Shown: one piece after another, positions 63,481-64,000 of the stretch
Layout: each line of letters begins with the position of its first letter
Position numbering within the stretch: position 1 is the first letter of the stretch
Assembly: GCA_013396915.1 (NCBI GenBank)
Contig: VWZL01000265.1
Location: forward strand, 577,163 to 641,162
Direction of reading: 5' to 3'
Length of the DNA: 64,000 nucleotides
From: Stercorarius parasiticus
Taxonomy: Eukaryota; Chordata; Aves; Charadriiformes; Stercorariidae
Program-made: the position numbers and the translations under genes
The notes under the pieces: generated by a model
Databases searched by the model: none
What the model saw: the letters and a program-made list of their open reading frames with translations, nothing else
What the model was told of the DNA's origin: nothing

Positions 63481-64000
63481 GTACTTTTCTCCTATTCATC
63501 TTTTGTAAAAATGACAGCAAATGAAACTGTTTTACTTTTTTTCAAACTTATTTTTCAGCATTTTTCTTTCGGAAATTAATACTGAAAACTGGCAAAGGCA
63601 TTAGAAAGCATGAATAAGTCTTAGTCATACATTTACACTATTTCCAAGTAATCGATAGATTCTCAATCTCGTTAAGTTGCAAAACCTCAGGATGGTGATT
63701 CTGGGTTCTTCTGTGTGGTGAACGAGATCTGTTTATCTGATCTCCCATTAACGTAATTGCAGCCTCAGGAAATTAGGCAAATTTTAGTATCAGGCCCTGA
63801 GACAAACTAAACTGGGCCCACTAAAATTGAAAACTGTGTCTTCACTGGAAGTGAAAGCTGTTGTTGTGCCTGTCCTTATGGCTTGCCTTTATTCCTCCGT
63901 GATGTTTCACTGTCATATTTTGTTTTCTGTGTACATCCTGAGTGAATATTTTGGGATGTATCTTTGAGTTTAAGCAGTGTTTCATCATCTTCTTAATTCA
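63481..64000. other. AT-rich stretch to the window end
   Basis: No exon, repeat or motif was recognised. It is either the next intron or, if exon E is terminal, 3' untranslated and flanking sequence; no clear AATAAA signal was found in it. Confidence 0.45.

Noticed and set aside
1..64000. CRISPR arrays, prokaryotic operons, rRNA or tRNA genes, endogenous retrovirus with LTRs
   Set aside because: No regularly spaced direct repeats, no compact coding layout, no clover-leaf or rRNA motifs recognised by eye, and no paired long terminal repeats or gag/pol/env-like frames. The only RT sequence is of CR1 LINE type.

Overview
The window looks like one piece of a bird genome, mostly intron (or intron plus intergenic) sequence of an AT-rich, gene-poor locus. 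The main evidence is three copies of the avian CR1 LINE that end in the typical repeat of ATTCTATG/TGATTCTAT type, several older decayed CR1/L3-like pieces, and no compact gene layout of any kind. Open reading frames outside CR1 are short and have the random character expected of AT-rich non-coding DNA. The species cannot be named from the sequence alone.

Layout. 1-14753: unannotated AT-rich sequence with a 12-N gap (1677-1688) and simple repeats. 14754-35182: three short candidate exons on the + strand (14754-14816, 33081-33171, 35127-35182). Each has a strong polypyrimidine/AG acceptor, a good GT donor and exactly one open frame, and their intron phases agree from one to the next. Between them lie ancient minus-strand CR1/L3-like remnants (17497-17605, 19955-20330, 21145-21660), a 5'-truncated CR1 with RT residues (25533-26246, minus) and a short CR1 3' end (28335-28631, plus). 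35183-64000: an ancient plus-strand CR1/L3 remnant (48780-49095), a candidate exon at 50532-50618, a perfect 15-bp-stem hairpin (51986-52025), a long CR1 with endonuclease and reverse transcriptase parts (60742 to about 63270, minus) that contains a 112-N gap, and a candidate exon at 63407-63480 only about 140 bp beyond the CR1.

Interpretation. If the exon chain is real, the window is the inside (perhaps the 3' part) of a large plus-strand gene with introns of 2-18 kb. I do not recognise the encoded protein. Exon D and exon E each allow more than one reading: one reading continues openly through both, the other follows the phase of the upstream exons and ends at TAA 63457-63459. RNA evidence is needed to choose. 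No bacterial genes, CRISPR arrays, rRNA or tRNA genes, or convincing new biological system were found. The most useful leads are the exon chain, the long CR1 with a mutated RT active site, the two suspicious N positions inside CR1 copies, and the hairpin.
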